This document shows positions 9,601 through 19,600 of a DNA stretch of 43,277 nucleotides, piece by piece. Under the pieces are notes generated by a model. That model was not told where the DNA came from. It worked only from the letters and a program-made list of their open reading frames with translations, and did no database searches. The translations under genes and the position numbers were made by a program. The DNA comes from Paenibacillus radicis (ex Xue et al. 2023) (GTDB taxonomy: Bacteria > Bacillota > Bacilli > Paenibacillales > NBRC-103111): positions 1 to 43,277 of the forward strand of contig NZ_JANQBD010000045.1 of the NCBI RefSeq assembly GCF_024722015.1, given 5' to 3'. Within the stretch, counting starts at the first letter, position 1, and each line of letters starts with the position of its first letter.

Positions 9601-9702
9601 CGGATAGGTTACTGATGGATTAAGCCAATGATATATAATAATGGCCACCATTATTGAAAACACGCCAATCATACAAAACATCGTTGCAACAGGTTTTCTC
9701 AT
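6664..9702 (-). CDS. Hybrid sensor kinase: extracellular/7TM - HisKA - REC - LytS-type kinase
   Basis: A membrane sensor of about 1012 aa. After an N-terminal anchor comes an extracellular beta-rich domain (LKGEWEFYAGKLLTP), then about seven membrane segments, an arrangement typical of 7TMR-DISM receptors. The cytoplasmic part has HisKA with His438 (KTSHELRTPLHG), a first HATPase (NLLENGMKFTE, DTGRGIP), a receiver with Asp736 (LVLLDLMMPG), and a second kinase of His_kinase/LytS type with His827 (QITPHFLYNSLNALVG) and its own HATPase (VENAVRHGIGPK, DDGIGMD). The frame is open to an ATG at 9771, but that start lacks a ribosome site; GAGGCAGAGAAG before the ATG at 9702 decides my start. The two kinase classes in one chain are unusual. 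Numbering uses the 9702 start. Confidence 0.9.
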   Translation of the reverse strand: MRKPVATMFCMIGVFSIMVAIIIYHWLNPSVTYPVAHNGILDAREWNFSNDSVIPLKGEWEFYAGKLLTPTDFKNHPELVAQRQTLKVPAGWKGVLETDGRDGYGVGTYRLLVQVDKTDIYSLRAKKVRMSSHIYMNGTDLKGNGNPSLNGNDFVASNLPFFGTEKAEAGFIEIIIQVASFKYLVGGLVQAPEFGSYRAVTDRIDNSQLADMVQISTMLLFGLYYGGMFRQWRKERHLMYFSLFCLATGVFFTIDNEILLSRLIPSITFVVIQKIIFICTYFSFLFFALYIFTYLGEQNNLLFRWILRFIYVYLVVIVFIPNEYLVNTMTLNFLLQGTTFIFIFYMLIRNSYKGVSGTGFLAVGVFFLIVNSIIAQLRYELALDNPYYMIVSPLLLVFSQAFLMSNRIQQAFNKNERLSKQLLAYDRQKDEFLAKTSHELRTPLHGLINLSQSLLDDRKTELSPQHKENIRLMNLVGRRLAGLIHDILDMSRIKHGHMLIHTTAVDLRMSVSFVLETLSITPINKQVILINELDAGLPLIYADENRLKQILYNLLENGMKFTEHGSIRISAEIRGKELAVSITDTGRGIPAGQIKRIFQPFQQYNEMGVQSPSGIGLGLSITKQLVELQNGKLEVESEVGRGTRFTFTLPIAPGEVSVDKTTYDTDFVESYAFANQFRSEEPAEFSILLVDDEPSNVKILIDAISSLNYDYTAVYSGKEAIELLQRSPKPDLVLLDLMMPGVSGVDVCKEIRKLHGLAELPVLMLTASGQTGDMIAAFAAGTNDILQKPFELTELKARVQSLLSMKRSSEYAVRREIDFLQAQITPHFLYNSLNALVGLSYKNTDKLRETIHHLTTYLRAKFTFTFQSQLVSFERELELVKAYMAIEQLRFGSRLQVRYLIEEGFHCMLPPLMVQPLVENAVRHGIGPKPSGGTVVIRACRVHKGVEITVEDDGIGMDEDMLNKLDKDEGSGVGTGNVNRRLKMLYAQTLEIRSEPNQGTYVKFHIPEERDA

Positions 9703-9872
9703 CTTCTCTGCCTCAATTGAAAGGTTTCTATTTGCTTCCTTTATCATAGCAGATCTTGACTGGGCGCTCATTCACTTTTTTTATGCATTAGTACAACACC
9801 CCCGCTGAACTTTGCAGCATTAAAATGTTCTCATCCAAATAATTAATAATTTAGAAAGCATCCGCATTAAAC
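9703..9872 (-). promoter_or_regulatory. Gap between protease and kinase genes
   Basis: 170 bases separate the protease stop from the preferred kinase start. It is AT-rich, has no terminator hairpin, and could hold a separate kinase promoter, but I see no clear -35/-10 pair. Read-through from the upstream genes is possible. Confidence 0.3.
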
Positions 9873-10580
9873 TCACTTTACTGGAATTGTTTGCAGTGCA
9901 CTTCGAATATCTCCGGTATCAATCACGAGATGTATGTTATTCATAGTCCTCATGGAACCCGATATAATCCCGACCAATTGACCAGATGGATCTATAACTG
10001 GCCCCCCCGACATCCCGCTAACAATCTGGGCCGATGTCAGAATTCGATTCCTGCCGTTGATCTCCGCCTTGGGGGTATTAATAATTCCCTCGGTAATAAT
10101 TGGAGTGTTTTTTAAAGGATAGCCTACGGCAAATATTTTCTCCCCGTGTTTCACAGCCGCTTCTCTCATTGGAAGAAAATGGTATGACTCTCCACTCGCC
10201 ATTACAGCTTGTGGATCAGGAAGCTTTAGAATTGCTATATCCGTCAGCTCGTCAAAAATAAGCACCTCTATGGAACCAACTGCCCGTCCATCATTAAACG
10301 TCGCCTCAATCCGCTCTGCCTCTTTTATCACATGATAAGCAGAAGCTGCTGTCCCGCTAGGGGACAGCAGCACGCCTGTGCCGGTGGCTATTAGAGTACC
10401 ATCGCTTTTCATGGACCGGATGTAGAATACAGCGTCATCAGAGAGCTCATAGATCTCCTCCGCATTATGCAAAACCGGTGCATCCGCTTTGGCATTGAGA
10501 CTGACATTCACAAAAAAGAGTATGCCGGTCAATAACGAAATCAGTACAATTGCACTTAAATTAATTAGTTTTCTCTTCAA
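9873..10580 (-). CDS. Secreted or membrane-tethered trypsin-like serine protease (S1C type)
   Basis: A 235-aa protein with a single N-terminal hydrophobic segment (residues 8-28), so exported or anchored outside the membrane. The chymotrypsin-fold triad is readable: His83 in SAYHVI, Asp114 in DELTDIAILKL, and Ser191 in VSGMSGGPV. It resembles the catalytic half of DegP/HtrA proteins but stops before any PDZ domain. It starts with TTG at 10580, with AAAGGCGG eight bases upstream. Only 31 bases separate it from the stop of the 3089-aa surface protein and there is no terminator between them, so they are very likely co-transcribed. A plausible inferred role is processing or quality control of the surface giants encoded upstream. 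Confidence 0.85.
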   Translation of the reverse strand: MKRKLINLSAIVLISLLTGILFFVNVSLNAKADAPVLHNAEEIYELSDDAVFYIRSMKSDGTLIATGTGVLLSPSGTAASAYHVIKEAERIEATFNDGRAVGSIEVLIFDELTDIAILKLPDPQAVMASGESYHFLPMREAAVKHGEKIFAVGYPLKNTPIITEGIINTPKAEINGRNRILTSAQIVSGMSGGPVIDPSGQLVGIISGSMRTMNNIHLVIDTGDIRSALQTIPVK

Positions 10581-10611
10581 GCACCAAACCGCCTTTCCAC
10601 ATCTTCGAATC

Positions 10612-13600
10612 TTACTTCACAACTGGCATGATATCATCGAATGCCCAATGATCAGGAGTTAGATCGCTGAATTTAGACGGTAGAGTTTGTTTTTGCGCAC
10701 CCGTGATTCTGTTGATGACCACGATTGCTTGAGCTCTTGAAATTTGACTATCCGGCTCAAAGGTACCGTCAGGGAAGCCCTGTACATATCCAGCTTTCGT
10801 AAAGGCATTCACATACTTCTCGGACCAGTGGCCTCTAACATCAGACAGACTTGTTTCCCCATTGCTTGTAATGTCCAGCTTAAGCACTCTGGACATCAGT
10901 ACAACAAACTCAGCTCTCGACAAGCCTTTCTCCCCGCCGAAGGTTCCATCCGGATATCCGTCTACGATGCCGGCTGATGTAAAGAATGCTACTAAATCTT
11001 CAATTCCCGATTTCACATCTTTAAATCGATTTTGTACGCTCACTTCCTCCATGTTTAGCAAAGGAGCAAGAACGTGGATAAGATCGTATCGGGTCAGCGC
11101 TGCATCCGGCTTAAATTGGCCGTCTTCATAGCCGGAAATATATTTAATTTGACCGGCATCGCTTTTCAGATCGTATTTGGCATTTTCTGCCTGATAATTC
11201 ATCGTTATTACCCGATCATCCTTATCGGTAATTAGCTTGATCGTCATATTGCCTGTAATAATGATTTCTCCAATGTACTGAGCGCTGCTCGTAGTAGGAG
11301 TGCTTCCATCGGTTGTATAATAAATAATTTGACCTTCCGGTGCTGTCAGCTTTAATTTACTGTTCATTGCTACGGTTGCGGAGGTGCTGCTGTCAGTGTT
11401 ACCCTTCACAGTGGTCTGGCCGACTTGAGCAGTTACTGTCGGTTGTGGGGCTGCTGGCGTGATAAGGCCCCCGCCTCCGCCTCCTCCACCACCGCTGCCG
11501 TTGCTTTCTCTTCTTACCCAGATGCCGGACAATATCTCGCTATTTTCCTTCTCATCAATAACGGTAACAGCTTTGAAATTGGTCGTAATCCTTATTATGA
11601 TTGGACCTGTATACAACGTTGAATAAGCATCCGGCTGACTGCCATCCAAAGTATAATATATTTTTCCGCCAGGCTCATCTGTACTTAAAGTAACCGTAAC
11701 CTGATCCGTGAAGTTAAGCTCACTAGGTGAGAACTTAGGCTTTAATGCCGCAACATTGTATTTCATAGATGGGGCATTAACGGTAATAGTTCTGCTCTCA
11801 CCATTGGAAGAGACGGTCAGAATTGCGCTACCCGCTGTCTTCAATGAGCCTTTCACGTTTCCAGCTTCATCGCTGATCGATGCTTCATTAGGATTAGCCG
11901 ACCAAACTACAGCTCCATCTTTCGTTAAATCAAAACCAGTACGAATGAGATTAATCAAATCCGTTTTGCTTAAAACAACTGCCGCTGCACTTAGCTTGGA
12001 AGCTGCGGTTCCATTGAATGCAGATAGCTGAGGATAGAAGCCTTGATCCGCTTTCCATAGGGAAGGCTCGAAGCCTGCCGGCAGAGTACCCTTCGTCAGC
12101 TCAGTGGCGAGCATACCTGACGCTTCTTTATCATCGCCGGCAACCCGATTGCCGGATGTGTTGTAATAAGCGGAATTGCTCTTTAACATTTGTTTGTTAA
12201 ACGCTGTATGGGAAACAACTGCCGCATCTTCCTTGTGACCTGCAATTCCACCGAAATAAACTTTACCTTGAATAATTTTCCCCTCAATTCCGGCAATAAC
12301 TTCTCCGTAATTCAAAGAATAATTGATGGTTCCGCTGACTGCATAACCTGCAATACCTCCAGCTTTGGCCTGAACCGTACCTTCCGCCTTAACGCGGCCG
12401 GATGCGTAGGTATTGCTGACAGTCCCTTCATTTGTACCTGTAATACCGCCCGCTTGTGCAAGGCTTGAAGCCGCATCGATATCGGAATAAGAGAAGGACT
12501 GGGCAATAGAGCCGCTGCCCTTGTTCTCACCTGCTATTCCTCCTGCAGCAACGGTAAGACCCGGTGTTGTTGCACGAACAGTTCCTCTGGAGTAAGCCTT
12601 GCTCAGTTGCCCTTCGTTAGAGCCGGAAATCCCGCCCACAATGCTGCCTGAACCAGTGATTGCTCCTTTAACCGCAGCTCCTGAAATAGAACCGCTATTG
12701 GCACCAGTTATGCCGCCTACATAATTAACACCGTCTATGCCTGACACTTCCACAGTTACATTAGAAACAGTTCCTTTGTTATCTCCGACTGCTCCCCCGA
12801 CATAGTCGTTCCCCTTAACTTTTCCACGGATAACGATGTCGCTTATAGTCGCTCCGGCATGGTTGATCCCTGCTGCGACGCCCGTTTTGGAGCCTGCTGT
12901 AATATCAGCCTCATCGAATACCAAATTCGAAATTTTTCCGTAGTTTTCAGACACGAATCCATTCAAATCCGAGCCTGAGGCCACAAGCTTGAGGCCCTTT
13001 ACTTTCTTGCCCTTACCATCGAATTCCCCTTGGAAGCTTGCAAACGAAGTCCACGAGATGCCAGTCAGGTCTAAATCCGCGCCAAGCGTAAACTTGTCCA
13101 TGGCCGGCTTTTGCGTCGCAGTTCTGTTAAACAAGCGATAATAATCAAGACCTGTATTATTATAAAGCGTAATTGCGCCAGTCAGCTGCTTGGCATTATT
13201 AATGACTATATCTGAAGCACCATTGCCGCTTAAAAAGGATGGATCGGTCTCAAAATTCCAATTCCCGAAAGCGTAGGAATTTGTACTATCCGCTTGGACA
13301 ACTCCTGGCGTGCTGCCCAGATTGTATCCAACCGCATTCAAAGCTCCTACATAGGAGGACTGAACGATCTTGCCGTCCCTGAAGTTATAACCGACCAACG
13401 AGCCTTTATAAGCATTAGCACCGCTAACACTCATGGATAGCTCAGCAACCTTGGCAAACACACCATCTAAAGTTCCGTCGTTATATCCGACAAATCCGCC
13501 GCCATAAGAACGTGTTGCATGATTAATTCCAATGGTCGCAACTTTATCCTGGATTGCATAAGTATTTTTGACGATTCCGCGTCTTTCCACCGCTCCCGCG

Positions 13601-16600
13601 AAGCCGCCGCTGCTTGTATCAAAGCCTGTATTGGTTATGCTGCCTGTAGCGTATGCATCTGTAATGCTGTAATGATCTATAGACCCGGCAAAACCTCCTG
13701 CATAAGAGCCGGTTATTCCTTTGACATCAACGATCCCCTTGGCATAGACCTGTTGGATAAGTCCGCTGCCTGAGCTAAGATCACCGAGCAGTCCGGCAAA
13801 ACCGCCGGCATAAATCGTATTTTCCTGATTCGTGCACACGACAATTACCGGGATGTTGGCAAAGGAGTGAGTAATATTCGTATTATCTCCATTGCCTGCA
13901 AACCCTCCGACACGAGTAGCCGGCATGACGCCTGGCTTCGTAATGGCGCTGCCTACAGTGATCTTTTGCCCGCCTGATGCGTTCATATTCGAATAGTGAA
14001 TCGCACCGCCTGCTGTCCAGCCTACAACGCCGCCCACATCATAAATCGTGCTTGCATCCGCGTTGATATTACTGCTCGCCGAAGAGCTGACGATGATTCC
14101 ATCGCTATAGCCCGCTACGCCGCCGACAGAAGCAATTTTCGCCCCATTGACCGCAAGATCGGAAGTTGATCTTGAATTATAGATTGAGGCCGCCATGTTT
14201 TTGCCGACAACACCACCTACGTAAAGATCAGGTCCGTTATCTGCACCTTTAACTTCCATTGCCTTAGAGTGAACGACTGCATCATAGATACCTCTGTAAA
14301 AAGGAATCAGCTTACCGAAATCAAGACCGGCATCTACGTTGCTTGACTGCATAATACCAGCAACGCCGCCAACGGCGCTTTCGCCTGCCCTCGAAACCGA
14401 AGTAATGTCCGACAGCACATCTACTTGATAAAGAATCGAATCCATACCATAGCCGATAATACCGCCAGCCGTGACTCTGTCGCCTTTCCCTCTAATAAAT
14501 GCTGAGAAAACTGCCTGATGGACCGCTGTCTGAGACAGCTTGCCTGCAATACCGCCAATGACCGAATTGGTGCTGCCATCAAGTGAAGATAGAACAACCT
14601 TATCCGTTTTTACATTTTCCATATCAAAAGCATTCGTACCCTTGCCTGTTTTAACCCCTACAACGCCTCCAACGATGCCATTCCCGGTCATATGCTGACC
14701 CGCTTGACTGGCTGTTATGTTGACATTGCTGATCAGATTCCCCGCATCGGACAGACCGGTCGCACCGCCCAAAGTTGATCCCAAGCCAAGCGCTTGCAAT
14801 GTTCCATCTGTAAAGGTAACGATCAAATCATCAGCTTTACCTGACACATGATTACCAATTAAGCCACCGACTGTACTGTTGGCTCCTGTAGATGAAATCG
14901 GATACGCAGCTGTTATTGCAGTACGGAATCCTTTAAAATCTCCGGTTTGCTTTCCGATGATTCCGCCGATAGTAGCGTTGGCAGCTGAGCTGCCGATGCT
15001 GCCGCTCGGCGTTTTCAGATCAATAACCTGAGGATTCAAAGCAAACGTGTTATCGCCAATGATGCCGCCCGCAACAGCATTATTGCCTACTGCCTCAATT
15101 CGGCTGTTGCCATCTAGTGTCATAGACAGCTTTTCCAGAGCACCTGCGTTTTTACCGATAATTCCACCAACGATATTTCCGCTAATAGTCCCGGCATTTA
15201 ACAGCTTGACCTCAATTTGAGAGACAGTCCCTTTATTGAGTCCCGCCAGGACACCGGTGTATTGATTACCCGCTACGGATAAAGGCTCCAAACGCATATG
15301 CTGAACCTTTGCCCCTTGCCCAATAACTCCGAACAAGCCTGAATACGATTGATCCGGCAGCAGCTTGAGCCCATCAATCAAATAATTATTGCCTTCAAAT
15401 GTTCCTAAGAAAGCATTCGCTTCATTATTACCGATAGGCACCCACTGATTGGATTGAATGTGGATAGGATTCAACACTCGAATCGTTCTGCCTTCGAATG
15501 CAAATTTCTCAACACCTGTGACCGCTCCGTTAACAATCGCAGCAAGTCCTGCAAGCTCTGCTTCTGTTTTAATATCAAAATTAATAGCGCCTTTATCCCG
15601 CATGTACCAGTTGATGTTGGCATTCACATCGTTGCCGCTGCCACCGTCTCCGCCTGTGTTGGCACTGCGGTGCAGCTCCGGATATTTATAGTCGGCATTC
15701 AGCGAACCGTACTTCCAGGCTTGAGTAAAATCCCATCCTGACAAGCCCGGGAATATGTCTCTTTCTTTAAGCGTGGACGATAAAATCGTACTCAATCGCA
15801 CGTGCACAAGCAGCCAGCGATGGTCTCCTTCTGCGAAATCCGGCAAATCATTATTGATTTGCTCGTTTTCATCTTTTACATAGTAGTTCTTGTAAAGCAA
15901 TTCCTTGCTCGGATTATCATAACGTCCGGCAAAGCCACCGGCATATGCACCATTCCCCGCCGTAACCTGACCGGCTGAATAACTGGTAGTCACTTTACCA
16001 TTGGCAATTCTGCCGAGAAGTCCTCCGGCATAAGAGCCATTTGCACTTGCGATAACTTCTTTGGCTGCATAAGAATCGGTGATGGAGCCTTCTACATGAT
16101 CACCAATCAAACCGCCTACATTCGTATATACACCAGCGGCTGTTACTTTGGAAGCTGAATAAGACTTCTCAATAGTTCCACTGTTTCTTCCAATCAAACC
16201 GCCGAGGAACACGGAGTTTCCGTCTGTACCATAAGCGCGGCTTGCAATATCGATATCCACATAGGATGTAATGACCTGGCCTTTATTGTAGCCTACAAGC
16301 CCGCCTGCTAATGTGTTCTCCCCTTCAATCGTAAGGTTTGCGTTGCTGTAAGTGTAATAAAGTGTACCTGTTTCCGTGTTCAGACCGACCAGACCGCCGA
16401 GTGTGCTGTCATTTCCTTTGGAGGAGACCGGAATCTTATCGGTGATGCTGTTGTTGGCAATCAAGCTTCTGTTCTCGCCAACCATTCCCCCTGTTACTGT
16501 TGAAGGTGAGAATGCTTGAATCGATCCTACATAACGGCTGTTCTGAATCGTACTGACCGCTATGCCCGGAGCTGTGCTCGGATCGCCGCTCTGCTTATCG

Positions 16601-19600
16601 TTGACACCGATAATGCCGCCGATGGTTGAGGCTGCTGCCGATGCATTCACTTTAAGATTAAGCTGAGCTATATAATTGTTCACAAGAATGGCTGTTGCTG
16701 TGCTTTGATTGTAACCGGCCATACCACCTACAATAGCTTGTTCGCCATTGATGATCAGATTGACATTAATAGCGACGATTCTTTCCATTCTCGATTTGAG
16801 ATTATATCCGCTTATTCCGCCCACATAAGCATTAGGAGCATCGGTCGAGGTGGAAACCATCAGATTCTCCACATTCGTCATTGTTGCGTCGCCAACAATT
16901 TTACCTTGCTCGATTTGACCGGCAATTCCTCCAGCTATCACATGCTCCGCTTTTACAACCAGCATCGCATAATCCGGAGCTTCAGCGCGTAAGACAGGAT
17001 TTGTAATCTCTGTGCTCTTAGCCATACCGACAATACCGCCGATAAATGCACTAGCTCCTGTTGCAGTGATAAGTGGCTCTTCTTCGGCATATACCGATGA
17101 ATTAACGATCAATGCTGGAGCTACCGTACTATCTGCAGCTTCAGATCGACCAGCAATCCCTCCTGCCTCGGCGCCTGTACCTTTGGATGCTATAATAATG
17201 TTTCTAGCTTCATTGCTCGTAATGGAACCCGTATTTCTTCCCGCGATACCTCCGATTTGGTTCGAAGCACCTTCCGTGGTGATGCTCACATTATGTGCGA
17301 AGCCTCTTGGCGTATCTCCAAGATTTTCACCGAACAAGCCTCCGATTCGGGCATTATTCCCTTGGGCCGTTATAGTAATTCCCTTCGCTTTAAGCGGATG
17401 CGCGGCATTAGTGCTAACATCGCTTGGTATGCTGCCTTTAGTTACTTCTTGAATTCCTGAAATACCACCGACCTTAGCTTGAACAGCCGCTATGTTGATG
17501 GTCAGGTTTTCCGACTGTACATAAACCTTTGGCGAATGATTGATCCCGATAGCTCCACCGATCTGACTATTCGCAGACTTAATATCGATTGCCAGCTTGC
17601 TCACTTTTATAGGGGTTCCTGGTTCACCTATAATCGCATCTGCTGAAAGGAAGCCCGCTACACCGCCCAACGTATATCCGTTTCTTCCTAATTCATTGAT
17701 AAGGCCAATGTTAGTTACCGCACTGCCTGTAACGTTCAAAGCATTGTCGTTATGTCCTGCAATGCCCCCGGCTGTAACGGTGTCGGCTGTCGACTCCAGC
17801 TTTACACTATAACCATCCGCATAGCTCTCGACCCCAACAGCTGCGTTGGATATTGTCCCTTGTGCCTTACCTGCTACTCCACCTGTGAATCCACCGCTCA
17901 GCTTATTGGTTAAAGCTATGAACTTAACCGTTGAACCACTAATAGTTCCTTTTGAATATCCGGCAACTCCGCCAATCGTTCCTTCCGCTGTAATTGCAGC
18001 GAATGGGATTTCCGTAGTTCCGGTATTTCCAACTGTAGCTTGCGAAAGCGTACCGCCATCCATATAGCCGGCAATCCCTCCGGTATAGGTTTCAGCTCCG
18101 CCTACAGCGGAAATCACACCTTGAAACTTGGTTTTATCTATGCTGCCCGCGCCGCTTCGGTTGACATAATAACCGACGATTCCCCCGGTGCTAATCGTGT
18201 TGCTTGGGTCTGAGGCTGCACCCGTTACTGCGATCTCACTCGCAAACTCGGCACCTGATATTACTTTATCGACGCCTTCATCAGGAACTAATCCGATAAA
18301 ACCGCCTGTATATAGCTTCGATTGTCCATTGACCGCAATTTTTGCAATGCTGTATACATTATTGCTGACAGCCCCAGATGCTCTGGCATAGGCTCGATTG
18401 GATACAATGCCTCCCGTATATAGGCCGGTGCCTCCATTTACGGTGATTTCTGCGCTATTTTCATACGCCCGGTTTGTTGAGCTTTCAAATAGTACACGTT
18501 TGTTTGCAAAACCGATGATTCCGCCTGTGAAAGCTTCATCCGGTTTTTGTGATACTGTTCTGCCGGAAACTGAAATAACTCCAGTATTTTTGGCTGCGCT
18601 GTTAAAATAGATGTCGCCGGAAACCTTGCCGATTAATCCGCCGCTATATAATTGCTGTGTTCCTGCCGCTGTAATACTTACGTTGTTAGTAAAGCTTTTA
18701 TCCCACTTGAAGGTGCTGCCAACAAATCCCGCAATCCCCCCGGTATGTACATTCGTCCCGCCCTTGTTAGTGATGGCCGCTGAATTCGTAAACACTATGG
18801 AGAATGTAGGCTGAGTCTGCTCAGCTGTAATAGCGCCTGCCAATCCGCCGGCATAAGTGCCACTAGCCTGCGGAGAATCTATACTTACTGCACCGGTGTT
18901 GGTTGTGTTGTTGGAGAAAGTAATGTCTGCTCCTGCCCTCCCCACTATTCCACCGGCGTAACCGCCGCTTCCGCCTGTTACCTTAATCGAAGCCGAATTG
19001 CTTATCGGTGTTGCATCTTCATCCATCTTAATGAACCCGTAAGCGAAGCCCGCGATACCTCCGGCATGCAGCTTACCGCTACCAGTTGCATCTATGGGAC
19101 CATTATTCATGACCTTCTTGATTTTAAGCCCATCATCATCCCCGTAACCGACAATTCCCCCCGCATGGGTATCCATACCTGAGGCCGTAACCGGTTTATT
19201 ATTGTTGGAGTTGGAAATGCTTCCTTCACCCGACCCGACAATACCACCGGCAAAAACGTTAGTAATAGTTGTGCTGACCTTTACATTCAATTGATTAGTA
19301 ATATTATAGACTGTACTGTTGTTAATCATTTTACCGACAGCAGAGCCAACATAAACGCCATTGTCCCCGTAGACATTGTTGTACACGCTGTTGCTAACGG
19401 TAACAACATCAATACTTCCGGTAGCTGTAAACTCAAAGCCGCCTACGGTGGCACCATCCATATATCCTACAAGTCCCGCATAATTCAAATCCCCCGACAC
19501 TTTCATTCCGGAAATTTTATAGGTTTGTCCACCCTTGGCAATTAACGTTCCTTTAAAAGGAGCGGCCTTCGATCCAATAGGCACCCACTGGTAAGCCGCC

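Noticed and set aside
9855..9868. 14-base word AAAGCATCCGCATT here and its reverse complement at 33207-33220, near the kinase gene and the giant promoter region
   Set aside because: Several 14-base matches are expected by chance in a 43-kb window counted on both strands, so position alone is not enough to call an operator.
10612..10680. Apparent truncated extra SLH repeat at the end of the 3089-aa protein (FSDLTPDHWAF)
   Set aside because: No continuation is found in any frame downstream, and similar short tails occur after SLH triplets; no sign of a frameshift.
15454..15741. Plus-strand open frames opposite the giant genes
   Set aside because: They are shadows of low-stop repetitive coding DNA, without ribosome sites or family motifs.
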